Below are positions 7,865-14,910 of a stretch of DNA of 43,144 nt, one piece after another. Source of the DNA: a virus; the IMG/VR virus record IMGVR_UViG_3300017967_000055, positions 1-43,144 of that record; one strand, given 5' to 3'. Each line of letters begins with the position of its first letter. The first letter of the stretch is position 1. Under the pieces are notes generated by a model, which was not told where the DNA came from, did not search any database, and saw only the letters and a program-made list of their open reading frames with translations. A program made the position numbers and the translations under genes.

Positions 7865-7872
7865 TATAAATA
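7865..7872 (+). promoter_or_regulatory. T4-type late promoter (rightward)
   Basis: An exact TATAAATA lies 35 bases before the 7907 gene in an intergenic region. It is followed by a second TAAATA. The distance to the GGAGG ribosome site is right for a late transcript starting near 7879. It faces a leftward late box 14 bases away. Confidence 0.7.
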
Positions 7873-7886
7873 AATAGGTTTATTCA

Positions 7887-7894
7887 TATTTATA
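7887..7894 (-). promoter_or_regulatory. T4-type late promoter (leftward)
   Basis: The + strand reads TATTTATA, so the - strand has an exact TATAAATA. It lies 33 bases before the start of the 447-aa - strand gene. It probably drives the 7854-4172 operon. Its transcript start would coincide with that of the opposing rightward late promoter. Confidence 0.7.
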
Positions 7895-7906
7895 TTGGAG
7901 GAAATG

Positions 7907-8344
7907 ATGGGCCGATTTAATCGATTATTAGACGCAACATATACTCCGCCTAGCAGGTGGGTTTTAAACACCGCTTTATCTTACGATACTGATGTATTAA
8001 CAGAAAGTCAAGTAAAAGAGTTTAAAAGATTGGGCGTTAGAATTACTGTTAAAGGTAAAATTACTGCCCCTAAAGGTTTTGATACTGATTTAGCATCAGT
8101 ACCAAGAGCTGGTTGGATGTTTATTGCGCCTTTTGATGTTGCTAGAGCAGCAGTTATTCATGATGTGTTATACAAAGCTATTCGCGATGGCGATAGCGAG
8201 ATGAAGTCAGAACTACGACAAGCCGCCGATTTGGTATTTAAAGATGCCATGGCACAGTCAGAGCCTGTGGTTGCCCCCTGGAAATGCTGGAGTGCATGGG
8301 CAGCTGTACGGGTTTTCGGCTGGTCTGCAGTCAGATCCAAGTAA
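7907..8344 (+). CDS. DUF1353 family protein
   Basis: This encodes a 145-aa protein with the DUF1353 signature: an early strand region, then GFDTDLASVPRAGWMFIAP near residues 62-80 and AAVIHDVLYKAI near 85-96. DUF1353 proteins are common in tailed phages near lysis or tail genes; the GF.TDLASVP...HD.LY pattern looks like a metal-binding or hydrolase site, but no activity is established to my knowledge. GGAGG at 7897-7901 sits 5 bases before the ATG at 7907, which is better spaced than the ATG at 7904. A T4-type late promoter precedes it. Confidence 0.88.
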   Translation: MGRFNRLLDATYTPPSRWVLNTALSYDTDVLTESQVKEFKRLGVRITVKGKITAPKGFDTDLASVPRAGWMFIAPFDVARAAVIHDVLYKAIRDGDSEMKSELRQAADLVFKDAMAQSEPVVAPWKCWSAWAAVRVFGWSAVRSK

Positions 8345-8373
8345 AAAAATTCAACTTTTTTCACATCTCTAGT

Positions 8374-8412
8374 AGAATCAAGCACTTAGCAATGCCTAAA
8401 AGTGCTGATTCT
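8374..8412 (+). other. Long imperfect hairpin upstream of early promoter
   Basis: AGAATCAAGCACTT at 8374-8387 pairs with AAGTGCTGATTCT (about 8400-8412) with one bulged base around a 12-base loop. Its right arm is the conserved block found before the -35 of two other early promoters. It has no downstream T tract, so it is not a classic terminator; it may insulate or regulate the promoter. Confidence 0.6.
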
Positions 8413-8414
8413 GC

Positions 8415-8443
8415 TTGACTTCTTGCCCAAAAGAGTGCATAAT
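8415..8443 (+). promoter_or_regulatory. Sigma70-like early promoter
   Basis: TTGACT at 8415-8420 and CATAAT at 8438-8443 are 17 bases apart, with TG directly before the -10. The 18-base block GTGCTGATTCTGCTTGAC (8402-8419) is repeated exactly at 9100-9117. It drives the 8486 gene through a leader ending in AAAGTGAGG. Confidence 0.8.
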
Positions 8444-8485
8444 ATACACATAAACTAAAGAAACGTAGCAAAAGTGAGGAAATAT

Positions 8486-8731
8486 ATGTTTGTTTATTTT
8501 GGTGCAGATAACGGTAAAGTTGAAGTCAGTGTAGAACAGAAGAAGATTGGTTCTTCTAAAACTGCAACTGGACTTGCCAAACTCCTAATTAAAGCTAAAG
8601 TTAATGTCGATTCAGATGATATCTTCTGTTCATCCAGCATTGACTTTGCAGATGAATACGGCTTCAATCATTATAACGATGCACGTGACTTGATTGAAGA
8701 AGCAATTGACCTTGTAGCGGAGGCAGCATAA
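8486..8731 (+). CDS. Small acidic phage protein (81 aa)
   Basis: This encodes an 81-aa acidic protein that I do not recognise (MFVYFGADNGKVEVS...). The C-terminal half is helical and acidic (DARDLIEEAIDLVAEAA). I chose the ATG at 8486 because GAGG of the AAAGTGAGG leader lies 6 bases before it; the in-frame GTG at 8474 is part of that leader, which recurs before the genes at 9173, 16187, 16402 and 38087. It overlaps the next start (TAATG). Confidence 0.75.
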   Translation: MFVYFGADNGKVEVSVEQKKIGSSKTATGLAKLLIKAKVNVDSDDIFCSSSIDFADEYGFNHYNDARDLIEEAIDLVAEAA

Positions 8732-8940
8732 TGTCATACGATAAGCGTAACGGTAGTCCATATGATCGCGGAGCAGCTGATAGCTACTACCAGCGTGGTT
8801 ATAACCCTCATTATTATGTGGGTGGTACTTATCAATCAGAACGAGTTGAGTTAGAAGATATGACTCCTCAGCAGATTGTAGAGTACAGTAAAGGTTATTC
8901 AGACAACGAAGCGTGTCCAAGCGCTCGTAAGGCTTACTAG
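8731..8940 (+). CDS. Small tyrosine-rich phage protein (69 aa)
   Basis: This encodes a 69-aa polar protein, rich in tyrosine and glycine at the N-terminus (SPYDRGAADSYYQRGYNPHYYVGG) and with a helical C-terminal part (LEDMTPQQIVEYSKGY). No domain is recognised, though the 'DRG.ADsYY.R...PHyy' arrangement is familiar from other small phage proteins of unknown function. CGGAGG lies about 8 bases before the ATG. Its stop overlaps the GTG start of the next small gene. Confidence 0.8.
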   Translation: MSYDKRNGSPYDRGAADSYYQRGYNPHYYVGGTYQSERVELEDMTPQQIVEYSKGYSDNEACPSARKAY

Positions 8941-9098
8941 TGTTAGAAATTATCGGTTTTATTGCGCTCTTTTATATCGCCTTTAAGTTAGCCCCCACTG
9001 TTCTTGAGGTGGGGTTCAAGGCGGCAGTTATTTGTTTAGGCTTTGTTGCCTTTCTTATCATATTAGGGTGGTTAAAAACAGCATTTTTCTTGTGGTAA
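8940..9098 (+). CDS. Small membrane protein with GTG start (52 aa)
   Basis: This short frame begins at a GTG that overlaps the preceding TAG stop (TAGTG) and encodes 52 residues. Two hydrophobic spans are clear: residues 3-20 (EIIGFIALFYIAFKLAPT) and 30-50 (a leucine/valine/phenylalanine-rich stretch ending in GWLKTAFFLW). It is probably a two-helix membrane protein translated by coupling to the upstream gene. I do not recognise a family. The frame is otherwise unexplained by any ORF on either strand. Confidence 0.6.
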   Translation: MLEIIGFIALFYIAFKLAPTVLEVGFKAAVICLGFVAFLIILGWLKTAFFLW

Positions 9099-9112
9099 TG
9101 TGCTGATTCTGC

Positions 9113-9140
9113 TTGACATTTGCAGAAAAGATGCTATAAT
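9113..9140 (+). promoter_or_regulatory. Sigma70-like early promoter with extended -10
   Basis: TTGACA at 9113-9118 and TATAAT at 9135-9140 are 16 bases apart. TGC before TATAAT makes an extended -10. The 18 bases at 9100-9117 are identical to those at 8402-8419. It drives the 9173 gene through a leader with GTGAGG. Confidence 0.88.
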
Positions 9141-9172
9141 AGTGGCATAGTTAGAAAAAAGTGAGGTTAAAA

Positions 9173-9412
9173 ATGTCTAATATATTTAATGAAATGTTCC
9201 TAGAGAACGCTTTTGATGAAGGACTTGCAATGGGCATGTCCGACGAAATGGCAGAGAAGTTTGCCAACGCTAAGTTTGAGGGTTCCTCCTTAGACGAGTT
9301 TGATCGTTTCCTAAACCAAGAAGGTGATTTTGACGGCGACTACTGCTTGTGCGGTGCTCCGTTGTCCAATCCTGGTCCTGATTGTTATGTACACATGAGT
9401 CAGGGGTACTAA
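9173..9412 (+). CDS. Small acidic phage protein with CxC motif (79 aa)
   Basis: This encodes a 79-aa acidic protein. The first two thirds form a helical, methionine- and acid-rich segment (MSNIFNEMFLENAFDEGLAMGMSDEMAEKF begins it), and the C-terminus has a small cysteine cluster, YCLCGAPLSNPGPDCYVH, that could bind one metal ion. No family is recognised. The ATG at 9173 follows the standard GTGAGG leader of the local promoter; the in-frame GTG 12 bases upstream is that leader. The next gene starts 2 bases after its stop. Confidence 0.78.
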   Translation: MSNIFNEMFLENAFDEGLAMGMSDEMAEKFANAKFEGSSLDEFDRFLNQEGDFDGDYCLCGAPLSNPGPDCYVHMSQGY

Positions 9413-9414
9413 TT

Positions 9415-9615
9415 ATGATGGCTTACTGTGATTATATCGCTCATCGAATCCAAGCAGGTTTGCGTGATGATACGGAAAGCCTTCTTGGCAAAGTACAACC
9501 AACCAAGATGGATTTGTCTCCAGAAGGTTACTTTGTCAGTCCAAAGAAAACTATCCGAGTTACCGATAAGTTTGGTAAGAAGTATATTGTGACTGTGGAA
9601 GAAGAAGATGTTTAA
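9415..9615 (+). CDS. Small phage protein (66 aa)
   Basis: This encodes a 66-aa protein of unknown function. It begins MMAYCDYIAHRIQAGLRDD and ends with a beta-rich, acidic segment (KKTIRVTDKFGKKYIVTVEEEDV). ATGs at 9415 and 9418 are both possible; AGGGG at 9402-9406 supports either. It overlaps the start of the next gene by 8 bases, so translation is probably coupled. Confidence 0.7.
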   Translation: MMAYCDYIAHRIQAGLRDDTESLLGKVQPTKMDLSPEGYFVSPKKTIRVTDKFGKKYIVTVEEEDV

Positions 9616-9895
9616 GATTGCATTAGAGAGAACCATGTCAGCAGGCTCGTTGCCTTATCAAGTTGGACATGGTAACTTCACTTTGAAGTTTTCCAATGGC
9701 TACACTGTATCTCTTGCAATGGGAGATGGTATGTACAGTGAAGGCAATTTTCAAGAAGGCTTCAACACTATTGAAGTTGGTGTATGGGACGACAAAGGTG
9801 ACTGGTATTGTCCTTGGAATGATGACGACGATGTTATCGGTTATCAGACTGTTGAAGAAGTTTTAGAAATTATTAACGAGGTGGCTGAACTATGA
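9608..9895 (+). CDS. Small acidic phage protein (95 aa)
   Basis: This encodes a 95-aa acidic protein with aromatic beta-strand segments (FTLKFSNGYTVSLAMGDGMYSE, TIEVGVWDDKGDWYCPWNDDDD) and a C-terminal helix (TVEEVLEIINEVAEL). The composition suggests a compact beta-sheet fold; the function is unknown. The start lies inside the end of the preceding gene next to GAAGAAGA, and its stop overlaps the next ATG by 4 bases (ATGA). Confidence 0.78.
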   Translation: MFKIALERTMSAGSLPYQVGHGNFTLKFSNGYTVSLAMGDGMYSEGNFQEGFNTIEVGVWDDKGDWYCPWNDDDDVIGYQTVEEVLEIINEVAEL

Positions 9896-10083
9896 TTAGA
9901 GTTGTTATTGGATTTTTTCTTATTATGGGCGCTGTTGGCACTCATGACTTCTATGATGAGTGCATTATGGCAGCAGATTGTGTTGCAGGCGATCCGCCTT
10001 CTTTGATTGTGTCTGCTTTGATTGGACTAGCTGGTTGTGCAATTGCCTTTTGGGGTGCTTTGTCATTAAATGAATGTCGATAG
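9892..10083 (+). CDS. Small membrane protein (63 aa)
   Basis: This encodes a 63-aa protein with two predicted transmembrane helices, at residues about 3-18 (RVVIGFFLIMGAVGTH) and 37-57 (SLIVSALIGLAGCAIAFWGAL). The loop between carries two cysteines (DECIMAADCVAG) that could form a disulphide outside the cytoplasm. No family is recognised. It overlaps the preceding gene by 4 bases and the following GIY-YIG gene by 14 bases. Confidence 0.7.
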   Translation: MIRVVIGFFLIMGAVGTHDFYDECIMAADCVAGDPPSLIVSALIGLAGCAIAFWGALSLNECR

Positions 10084-10534
10084 TTTAAAAGAGCTAGGAT
10101 TTAAACAAGCAGCCTGGCTCACTCTTACAGCAGATTTAAAAGTAGAACCGGTATTCTTACCTCAGGCTGACATTGAGACGCCTGGGGTATATTTTTGGGT
10201 GCAGTTGTATCCAAACGATACTAGCGAAATTGTTTACATTGGATTGTATGGGCAAACAGTCAGGAAAAGATTTAAAGAACATCTAGGCGGTTTTAAGCAC
10301 AGCAAATCAGGTAGACTTAAAGGTAAATATCTTACATCGTGTCTACAGTCTGATTCTTATTTTGAGATATATTCTAAACCCAGCCATTCACAAGTAATAA
10401 CATATCAAAGCGTTCTTGGCGAACAGGTTGGAACAGTTATTTCTACCAATGCACAAGATGAAATTGATATGTTAGCTGCCTTTTATAAGGAACATGGCAG
10501 AAAACCAGTATTAAACAAGACGAAAGGTGGTTAG
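10070..10534 (+). CDS. GIY-YIG nuclease-fold protein
   Basis: This encodes a 154-aa protein with a GIY-YIG fold near residues 37-80: GVYFWVQL is the first strand (GIY position), EIVYIGLYGQTVRKRFKEHLGG holds the YIG strand, the catalytic arginine and the histidine, and the rest of the domain follows with YFEIYSK. The C-terminal acidic helix (DEIDMLAAFYKEHGRKPVLN) contains a glutamate/aspartate and asparagine near the place of the metal-binding residue. It may be a homing-type or repair nuclease; no DNA-binding NUMOD module is seen. It overlaps the preceding small membrane gene. Confidence 0.72.
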   Translation: MNVDSLKELGFKQAAWLTLTADLKVEPVFLPQADIETPGVYFWVQLYPNDTSEIVYIGLYGQTVRKRFKEHLGGFKHSKSGRLKGKYLTSCLQSDSYFEIYSKPSHSQVITYQSVLGEQVGTVISTNAQDEIDMLAAFYKEHGRKPVLNKTKGG

Positions 10535-10551
10535 TATCGTGCTGTTTCTGC

Positions 10552-10580
10552 TTGACAAATGAGTAAAAAGATGCTATAAT
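10552..10580 (+). promoter_or_regulatory. Sigma70-like early promoter abutting a start codon
   Basis: TTGACA at 10552-10557 and TATAAT at 10575-10580 are 17 bases apart, with extended -10 TGC. The upstream block at 10539-10556 matches the block at 8402 and 9100 with one mismatch. Transcription would begin around 10586-10588, exactly at the ATG of the HAD gene. Confidence 0.88.
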
Positions 10581-10586
10581 ATGTAC

Positions 10587-11180
10587 ATGAAAAAAGATAA
10601 AGTAATACTAACAGATTGCGATGGTGCAATCCTCGATTGGGAATTCGGGTTTCACACCTGGATGGAAGCACACGGACACATCATTAAAGACAAGAATGTT
10701 TATGATGTGGCTCGACAATATGAACTAGAAAAGCCAGTTGCTAAGGCACTTGTTAAGACTTTTAATGAGAGCGCGGCGATTGGTTTCTTGCCTCCGTTAC
10801 GAGATGCTCAATACTACATGAAGTTACTTCATGAGAAACATCAGTATCGTTTCGTGGCAATTACTAGTTTGAGTTTGGATCCTTTTGCACAGAAGCTAAG
10901 GGAGAAGAACTTGGCAAAGATATTTGGTCCTAACACCTTTAAGGATGTTATTTGTTTGGACTGTGGTGCAGATAAAGATGAAGCACTAGAAGCAGCAGCC
11001 AAGAAGTATCCTGGTGCGTTTTGGATTGAAGATAAAATGATTAACGTTGAAGAAGGAATAAAGAACGGCTTGCGAGGCATTCTTGTAGAACATGGACACA
11101 ATATGAACTACCAAGGCGATGCTTTTGTCGGTAAGACTTGGGAGGACATATATAATTACATTATAGAGCAGGAAAGCTAA
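10587..11180 (+). CDS. HAD-like phosphatase
   Basis: This encodes a 197-aa HAD-superfamily hydrolase. Motif I is VILTDCDGAILDWE near residues 6-19, giving the nucleophile and acid/base aspartates (DxD). Motif II is the threonine/serine in FVAITSLS, and the late acidic motif is FWIEDKMINVEEG, with lysine before it for motif III. The cap region between is small and helical. It probably removes phosphate from a nucleotide or sugar phosphate. The ATG at 10587 lies 7 bases after the -10 box, so the mRNA may be leaderless; the in-frame ATG at 10581 would lie upstream of the predicted transcript start. Confidence 0.82.
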   Translation: MKKDKVILTDCDGAILDWEFGFHTWMEAHGHIIKDKNVYDVARQYELEKPVAKALVKTFNESAAIGFLPPLRDAQYYMKLLHEKHQYRFVAITSLSLDPFAQKLREKNLAKIFGPNTFKDVICLDCGADKDEALEAAAKKYPGAFWIEDKMINVEEGIKNGLRGILVEHGHNMNYQGDAFVGKTWEDIYNYIIEQES

Positions 11181-12040
11181 TGGACAAAATTCAAAGACCC
11201 TATTTGGAATATTATGTCGCATATCATTGTAATTTGAAATGCGCTAATTGTTCAGTAGGGTCTCCTTTTATTGATGAACGCTACAGTGATCTAGACAGTT
11301 ACAAAAGAGATGTAGACGCTCTTGGTGAGTACATGCACATTGGTGTAATGAGACTTATTGGAGGCGAGCCTACTCTCAATCCAGAAATTATAGAGTATTT
11401 AAAGTATGCCAAGATGAGTGATTTGGCAGACGCTACCTCTGTGGCTACAAATGGCATCAAACTTCTCAATATGCCAGAAGAGTTTTGGGATTGGACAGAC
11501 ATTATCAATCTCAGCATATATGAGAACACCAATATCAACTACGATAAGATTCTAAACTATCTAGAGCAGAGAGGACAGCGTTATAACATAACCAATCGTC
11601 CACTCACTACACAGACAGGACAGGCAAACAAAGACAAACTCAAAGGTTTGTCTCAGGCTCTTGATTGGGGCTCTCAGTTCAGAGTATTAGATCAGTTTGA
11701 GGAACATAGCGAAGAAACAGCACAAGCAGTGTATAGCACTTGCATGATGCATGAATGGTGTCATACATTTAAGAACGGAAATTATTATCGCTGTGGTTTT
11801 AGCATACATCGTAACATGTATTATGATTCAATTGGTGTGCCGCTGCCATATAATTTGAGACAAACAGACGCAATAGCTATTGACAAAGACTTCGTTAGCA
11901 ATTATAATCAGCATCAGAGCTGTAAGACAATAAACATTAATGCCTGCAGGTTTTGTAAAGGTTTTGGAGATGGTGTAGAGCCGGTAAATGAGCCTCACCG
12001 TCAGTTAACTAAAATTGAAATACAGGAGTTGAGGGTATGA
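11180..12040 (+). CDS. Radical SAM protein with C-terminal cysteine cluster
   Basis: This encodes a 286-aa radical SAM enzyme. The iron-sulphur motif is CNLKCANC (C17, C21, C24), and the SAM-binding GGEPTLNP lies near residues 61-68. The C-terminal part has further cysteines (STCMMHEWCHTF, YYRCGF, SCKTI, ACRFCKGF), consistent with a SPASM- or twitch-like auxiliary cluster. The reaction and substrate are unknown. Its ATG overlaps the stop of the HAD gene by one base (TAATG). It is distinct from the two N-terminal-twitch radical SAM proteins at 26651 and 33530. Confidence 0.88.
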   Translation: MDKIQRPYLEYYVAYHCNLKCANCSVGSPFIDERYSDLDSYKRDVDALGEYMHIGVMRLIGGEPTLNPEIIEYLKYAKMSDLADATSVATNGIKLLNMPEEFWDWTDIINLSIYENTNINYDKILNYLEQRGQRYNITNRPLTTQTGQANKDKLKGLSQALDWGSQFRVLDQFEEHSEETAQAVYSTCMMHEWCHTFKNGNYYRCGFSIHRNMYYDSIGVPLPYNLRQTDAIAIDKDFVSNYNQHQSCKTININACRFCKGFGDGVEPVNEPHRQLTKIEIQELRV

Positions 12041-12312
12041 CAGAACATGCAACAGTTGTAGAGAAACAAAGAAAGTATTTAGAGGCACTTGAGTGGGCAG
12101 GTAAAATTAAATGGATGCAATCATTTGATACCACCACAATGAACATGTGGTACGATAATAGACGTGACGATGGTGGAGTGTGTGATACTGGATACAACGA
12201 TGGCACCATTATTAGGCTAATAACTAGAGGGCCTAATAAGGGACAGGAAATCGTGATGGAAGAAGGTGTATCTGGAGAAGATTTATTAGATATGTTTTAT
12301 CGAAAAGAGTAA
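12037..12312 (+). CDS. Small phage protein of unknown function (91 aa)
   Basis: This encodes a 91-aa protein. It begins with a helix (TEHATVVEKQRKYLEALEWAGKI) and continues with a polar stretch (MWYDNRRDDGGVCDTGYNDGTIIRLITRG) and an acidic C-terminus. No domain is recognised. It overlaps the radical SAM gene by 4 bases and has GGAG about 9 bases upstream of its start, so coupled expression is likely. Confidence 0.75.
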   Translation: MTEHATVVEKQRKYLEALEWAGKIKWMQSFDTTTMNMWYDNRRDDGGVCDTGYNDGTIIRLITRGPNKGQEIVMEEGVSGEDLLDMFYRKE

Positions 12313-12323
12313 GGAGAAAGGAA

Positions 12324-12515
12324 ATGGGTGTAGCAATGAGTGATTCACAAGAAAAGATTTTGGAACTAGAGGCTCGTGTTTTTGTTCTTGAGCGCTTTGC
12401 AAAACAAATGTTAGATCCCGAGTCGTATGGACATGCCGTCACAGCGGAAGTTCGTGACGAAGCTCGTAGGCTTTTTGGCATGCCAGCAGTGGAGACTAAT
12501 AATGTCAGGTATTGA
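12324..12515 (+). CDS. Small helical protein (63 aa)
   Basis: This encodes a 63-aa protein dominated by a heptad-like amphipathic helix (SDSQEKILELEARVFVLERFAKQML), probably a short coiled coil. AAGGAGAAAGGAA directly precedes the ATG at 12324; an in-frame ATG at 12336 is the alternative. The 3' end overlaps the next gene by 14 bases. The function is unknown. Confidence 0.72.
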   Translation: MGVAMSDSQEKILELEARVFVLERFAKQMLDPESYGHAVTAEVRDEARRLFGMPAVETNNVRY

Positions 12516-12687
12516 GATTGCTGTAGCACTATTTTGTATGGTGGGTTGTTCTTATTCCTCATTTAAGATAGGAGTTAAGACAGGTGCTTCTGTGCTGTTT
12601 GATAGTTTTTATGAAAAAGCAGACAAGACAACAGGAAGGATTTGTTTAAAGTTTTCTGATGGTGGAAATACTTTTGAGATAGAATGA
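12502..12687 (+). CDS. Small membrane-anchored protein (61 aa)
   Basis: This encodes 61 residues with one N-terminal hydrophobic helix (residues 3-18, GIEIAVALFCMVGCSY) followed by a short polar domain (KTGASVLFDSFYEKADKTTGRICLKFSDGG). The ATG at 12502 is preferred over an in-frame start at 12427, which would only add residues lying opposite the preceding gene. It overlaps the next gene by 4 bases (ATGA). No family is recognised. Confidence 0.65.
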   Translation: MSGIEIAVALFCMVGCSYSSFKIGVKTGASVLFDSFYEKADKTTGRICLKFSDGGNTFEIE

Positions 12688-13190
12688 AATATTCAACAAT
12701 GATAGAAGGGAAGAACTTTTCAATCTTCTCTCTTATTCCTAGATGCTGTGATGTGTTGATAGATTATATGCAGGTTAATGGCATATCTTATCTAGCTAAT
12801 CACGTCAACGCTCACGATTATCAGAGGATTGTGCGTAAGTATCCTATGCACAATCATGTCGTCGTGATTGACGATCCTGTCGCATTACACAAGACAGGCT
12901 CTTATTATATGCAAAAGACTGATTGGGATACAAGATGGAGAGAGGACTTTTATTCATATTATCTCACACCATGGCTAGGACACTTTGAAGATAGAAATTT
13001 ATTTACCTATATTGAATATAGAGAACTGCATGAGTACATAGGAAAGTTTTCGCCTTATGAGTGGAAAGACGGTCCTCAGTTATTTGATTTAACACAAGAG
13101 ATACAAGAGTACGCACTCACACTCAAAATAGGAACCAAATTAACAGTTGGTGATTGGAACGACTATATACTTAGGAAGAATTTATTATGA
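12684..13190 (+). CDS. Phage protein of unknown function (168 aa)
   Basis: This encodes a 168-aa soluble protein rich in tyrosine, histidine and tryptophan. A segment near residues 57-70 (NHVVVIDDPVALHK) looks like a strand followed by an acidic turn, and WREDFYSYYLTPWLGHF is aromatic. No motif is diagnostic. It overlaps neighbours by 4 bases on each side, placing it in a tightly coupled run with the small membrane genes and the glycosyltransferase-like gene downstream. Confidence 0.75.
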   Translation: MKYSTMIEGKNFSIFSLIPRCCDVLIDYMQVNGISYLANHVNAHDYQRIVRKYPMHNHVVVIDDPVALHKTGSYYMQKTDWDTRWREDFYSYYLTPWLGHFEDRNLFTYIEYRELHEYIGKFSPYEWKDGPQLFDLTQEIQEYALTLKIGTKLTVGDWNDYILRKNLL

Positions 13191-13414
13191 ACCAGAACGA
13201 AAAACCACATCAAGGCTTAGCATGGTTTGCTACAGCATTTTTAATCCTAGCAGCATCGCTTGCTAGTTTTGTACCAGAGTTAGAATATCACCATTATGCT
13301 TTTATCACTGCTAACAGTATTTGGGTTGCAGTTGGTATTCTATGGAAAGAGCAGACAGTTTGGGTGCTTAATGGAGGACTGACTCTTATCTATATTCTAG
13401 GACTTATATTATGA
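13187..13414 (+). CDS. Small membrane protein (75 aa), paralogue of 25737 gene
   Basis: This encodes a 75-aa protein with two or three transmembrane helices, at about residues 10-28, 37-52 and 57-74. The central and C-terminal part (ITANSIWVAVGILWKEQTVW, NGGLTLIYILGLIL) resembles the C-terminal half of the protein at 25737-26057 (VGALGWFVVGFLWKDRALVL, NGVIGIMLFGSLL). The two are probably paralogues. The function is unknown. It overlaps both neighbours by 4 bases. Confidence 0.75.
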   Translation: MNQNEKPHQGLAWFATAFLILAASLASFVPELEYHHYAFITANSIWVAVGILWKEQTVWVLNGGLTLIYILGLIL

Positions 13415-14283
13415 GACATACCATTCTAGTGGTAACCTGTAAGGAGGAGTTAGGCTTTCTGCCTATGCAAATGTCTAACTTTAAAAAATATCTCGATCCA
13501 GAAATATACAAACTCCATCTTGTCGTTAATACTGACACAAAAGATATTGGCCCTCTAGAACTACAAAAAATTCATAAAGGTTTAAACGACTGCCCACTGT
13601 TCTATCAAATAGAGATGGCTGATCCAAATATATCAGAGCTAATGCCTGATGGATGGCGCTCACAGCAGTATTATAAACTAGAAGCGGCAAAAAGAATTAC
13701 CACCCCTTATTATACATCGATTGATGCAAAGCATTTCTTTCAAAAGAAACCAGTGTTCGTTGATCACGCAACAAAAAGAATTCTTACGTCATTAGACATC
13801 GCTACAACACATAAGCACACAAATATCATTAACACAGCAGCACAGTATGTTGGAGCAGATAATAGTCCTGCAGGTATGGTATGTTGCCTACCACCTGTGA
13901 CTATGATAACGAGTGAGGTACAGGAGTTATTAGACGAACACAGCGATTTGCATATCGCCATGGCAAATAACTGGAAATTGATGGATTATTTCGTCTATAA
14001 TGCTTGGATGCACAAAAAGAATAGGCTCATGACGGAATACATTTTCAGTGAAAGACAATCATGTAACGTGATGCAAAATCATAACGTGAACAGAGCCAAA
14101 GGACAATGTGAAATGATGAATAGATACATGATGGGTTCGTATCATCGCAAATGGTTTAAATGCACAGCGATTCTTCCTTATATAAGAGAGTCCTATAAAA
14201 AACATACTAGCCTCTCCCCTAGCGAGATAGACGCTATCATAGAAGAGGTAAACGAAAACTCAAGGTATAACTTACATGAATAG
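13411..14283 (+). CDS. Glycosyltransferase-like protein (DUF6492-like)
   Basis: This encodes a 290-aa protein that looks like a GT-A-type glycosyltransferase. The N-terminus (HTILVVTCKEELGFLPMQMSNFKKYLDP) fits a first Rossmann strand and donor-binding helix. The segment DGWRSQQYYKLEAAKRITTPYYTSIDAKHFF near residues 75-105 resembles the DUF6492 pattern 'GW..QQ..KL......Y..lDsD', with D102 in the place of the metal-binding DxD, though here it reads SIDAK. It directly precedes, and overlaps by 8 bases, the first of three SGNH-like genes, which suggests shared glycan chemistry. Confidence 0.6.
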   Translation: MRHTILVVTCKEELGFLPMQMSNFKKYLDPEIYKLHLVVNTDTKDIGPLELQKIHKGLNDCPLFYQIEMADPNISELMPDGWRSQQYYKLEAAKRITTPYYTSIDAKHFFQKKPVFVDHATKRILTSLDIATTHKHTNIINTAAQYVGADNSPAGMVCCLPPVTMITSEVQELLDEHSDLHIAMANNWKLMDYFVYNAWMHKKNRLMTEYIFSERQSCNVMQNHNVNRAKGQCEMMNRYMMGSYHRKWFKCTAILPYIRESYKKHTSLSPSEIDAIIEEVNENSRYNLHE

Positions 14284-14893
14284 AACAGATGACGAAATCA
14301 TCTATGACACTGCTATGAAGGATTGGAGTCTGCGTGACATCGTTCCTGTAAAAGGATCGATTTGGGCGTTAGGCGATTCACGAACCTACGCACTAGCAGT
14401 TAAAAAAGGAGAAGAGTGGCCTAAGATATTAGAAGATAAACTCGGTTTAGAGATATGTAATCTATCCATTCTCGGCATATCGGTAAAAGCAATGACGAGT
14501 TTATATAAGACTCTTATTCGAAAGCACGGCAAACCTTTTATGACATTATGCGTGTTCTCCGATACCAATCGCGATCATCTAGCGTTCTGTAGAATAACAA
14601 ACGATAAAGCATATCACACTGTAGGGCCGCTTCAACAGCGTCTTTTAAAGACTCCAAAGTCTCTCAATATGACAAAGGAAGATGTACTTATATCCATGGA
14701 CGATGCCGATAAAAACTATTTTAAACGCATAGAACAATTAGCAACCTACTCTAAATCGATAGACGTTCCCTTTCATTATATTCTCAAATCAGAGTTCAAG
14801 GATTTAGATAAGGGCAACGACGGAATTCACTCAGGACCGTTAACCCATATAGAGGTAGCAGAACGCTTTAGAAAAATGATTCTAGACTGTTAG
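14276..14893 (+). CDS. SGNH/GDSL hydrolase-like protein 1
   Basis: This encodes a 205-aa protein with SGNH block I, IWALGDSRTYALAVKKGEEWP near residues 28-48, in which the serine follows GD. Block II glycine is in NLSILGISV, and the C-terminal catalytic pair is in DGIHSGPLTHIEVAERF near residues 180-196 (D-x-x-H). SGNH enzymes remove or add acyl groups, often acetyl groups on sugars. No signal peptide is present. It shares 'KGEEWP' and 'GGPLTHI..AE.F'-type ends with the 15443 gene, so those two are close paralogues. Confidence 0.82.
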   Translation: MNRTDDEIIYDTAMKDWSLRDIVPVKGSIWALGDSRTYALAVKKGEEWPKILEDKLGLEICNLSILGISVKAMTSLYKTLIRKHGKPFMTLCVFSDTNRDHLAFCRITNDKAYHTVGPLQQRLLKTPKSLNMTKEDVLISMDDADKNYFKRIEQLATYSKSIDVPFHYILKSEFKDLDKGNDGIHSGPLTHIEVAERFRKMILDC

Positions 14894-14910
14894 TTACCGG
14901 AGGTACGGCT

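Noticed and set aside
8346-8362. A terminator at the AAAAAA/TTTTTT palindrome after the DUF1353 gene
   Set aside because: The arms are only A and T with no GC stem, too weak to count; the stronger hairpin at 8374-8412 has no T tract.
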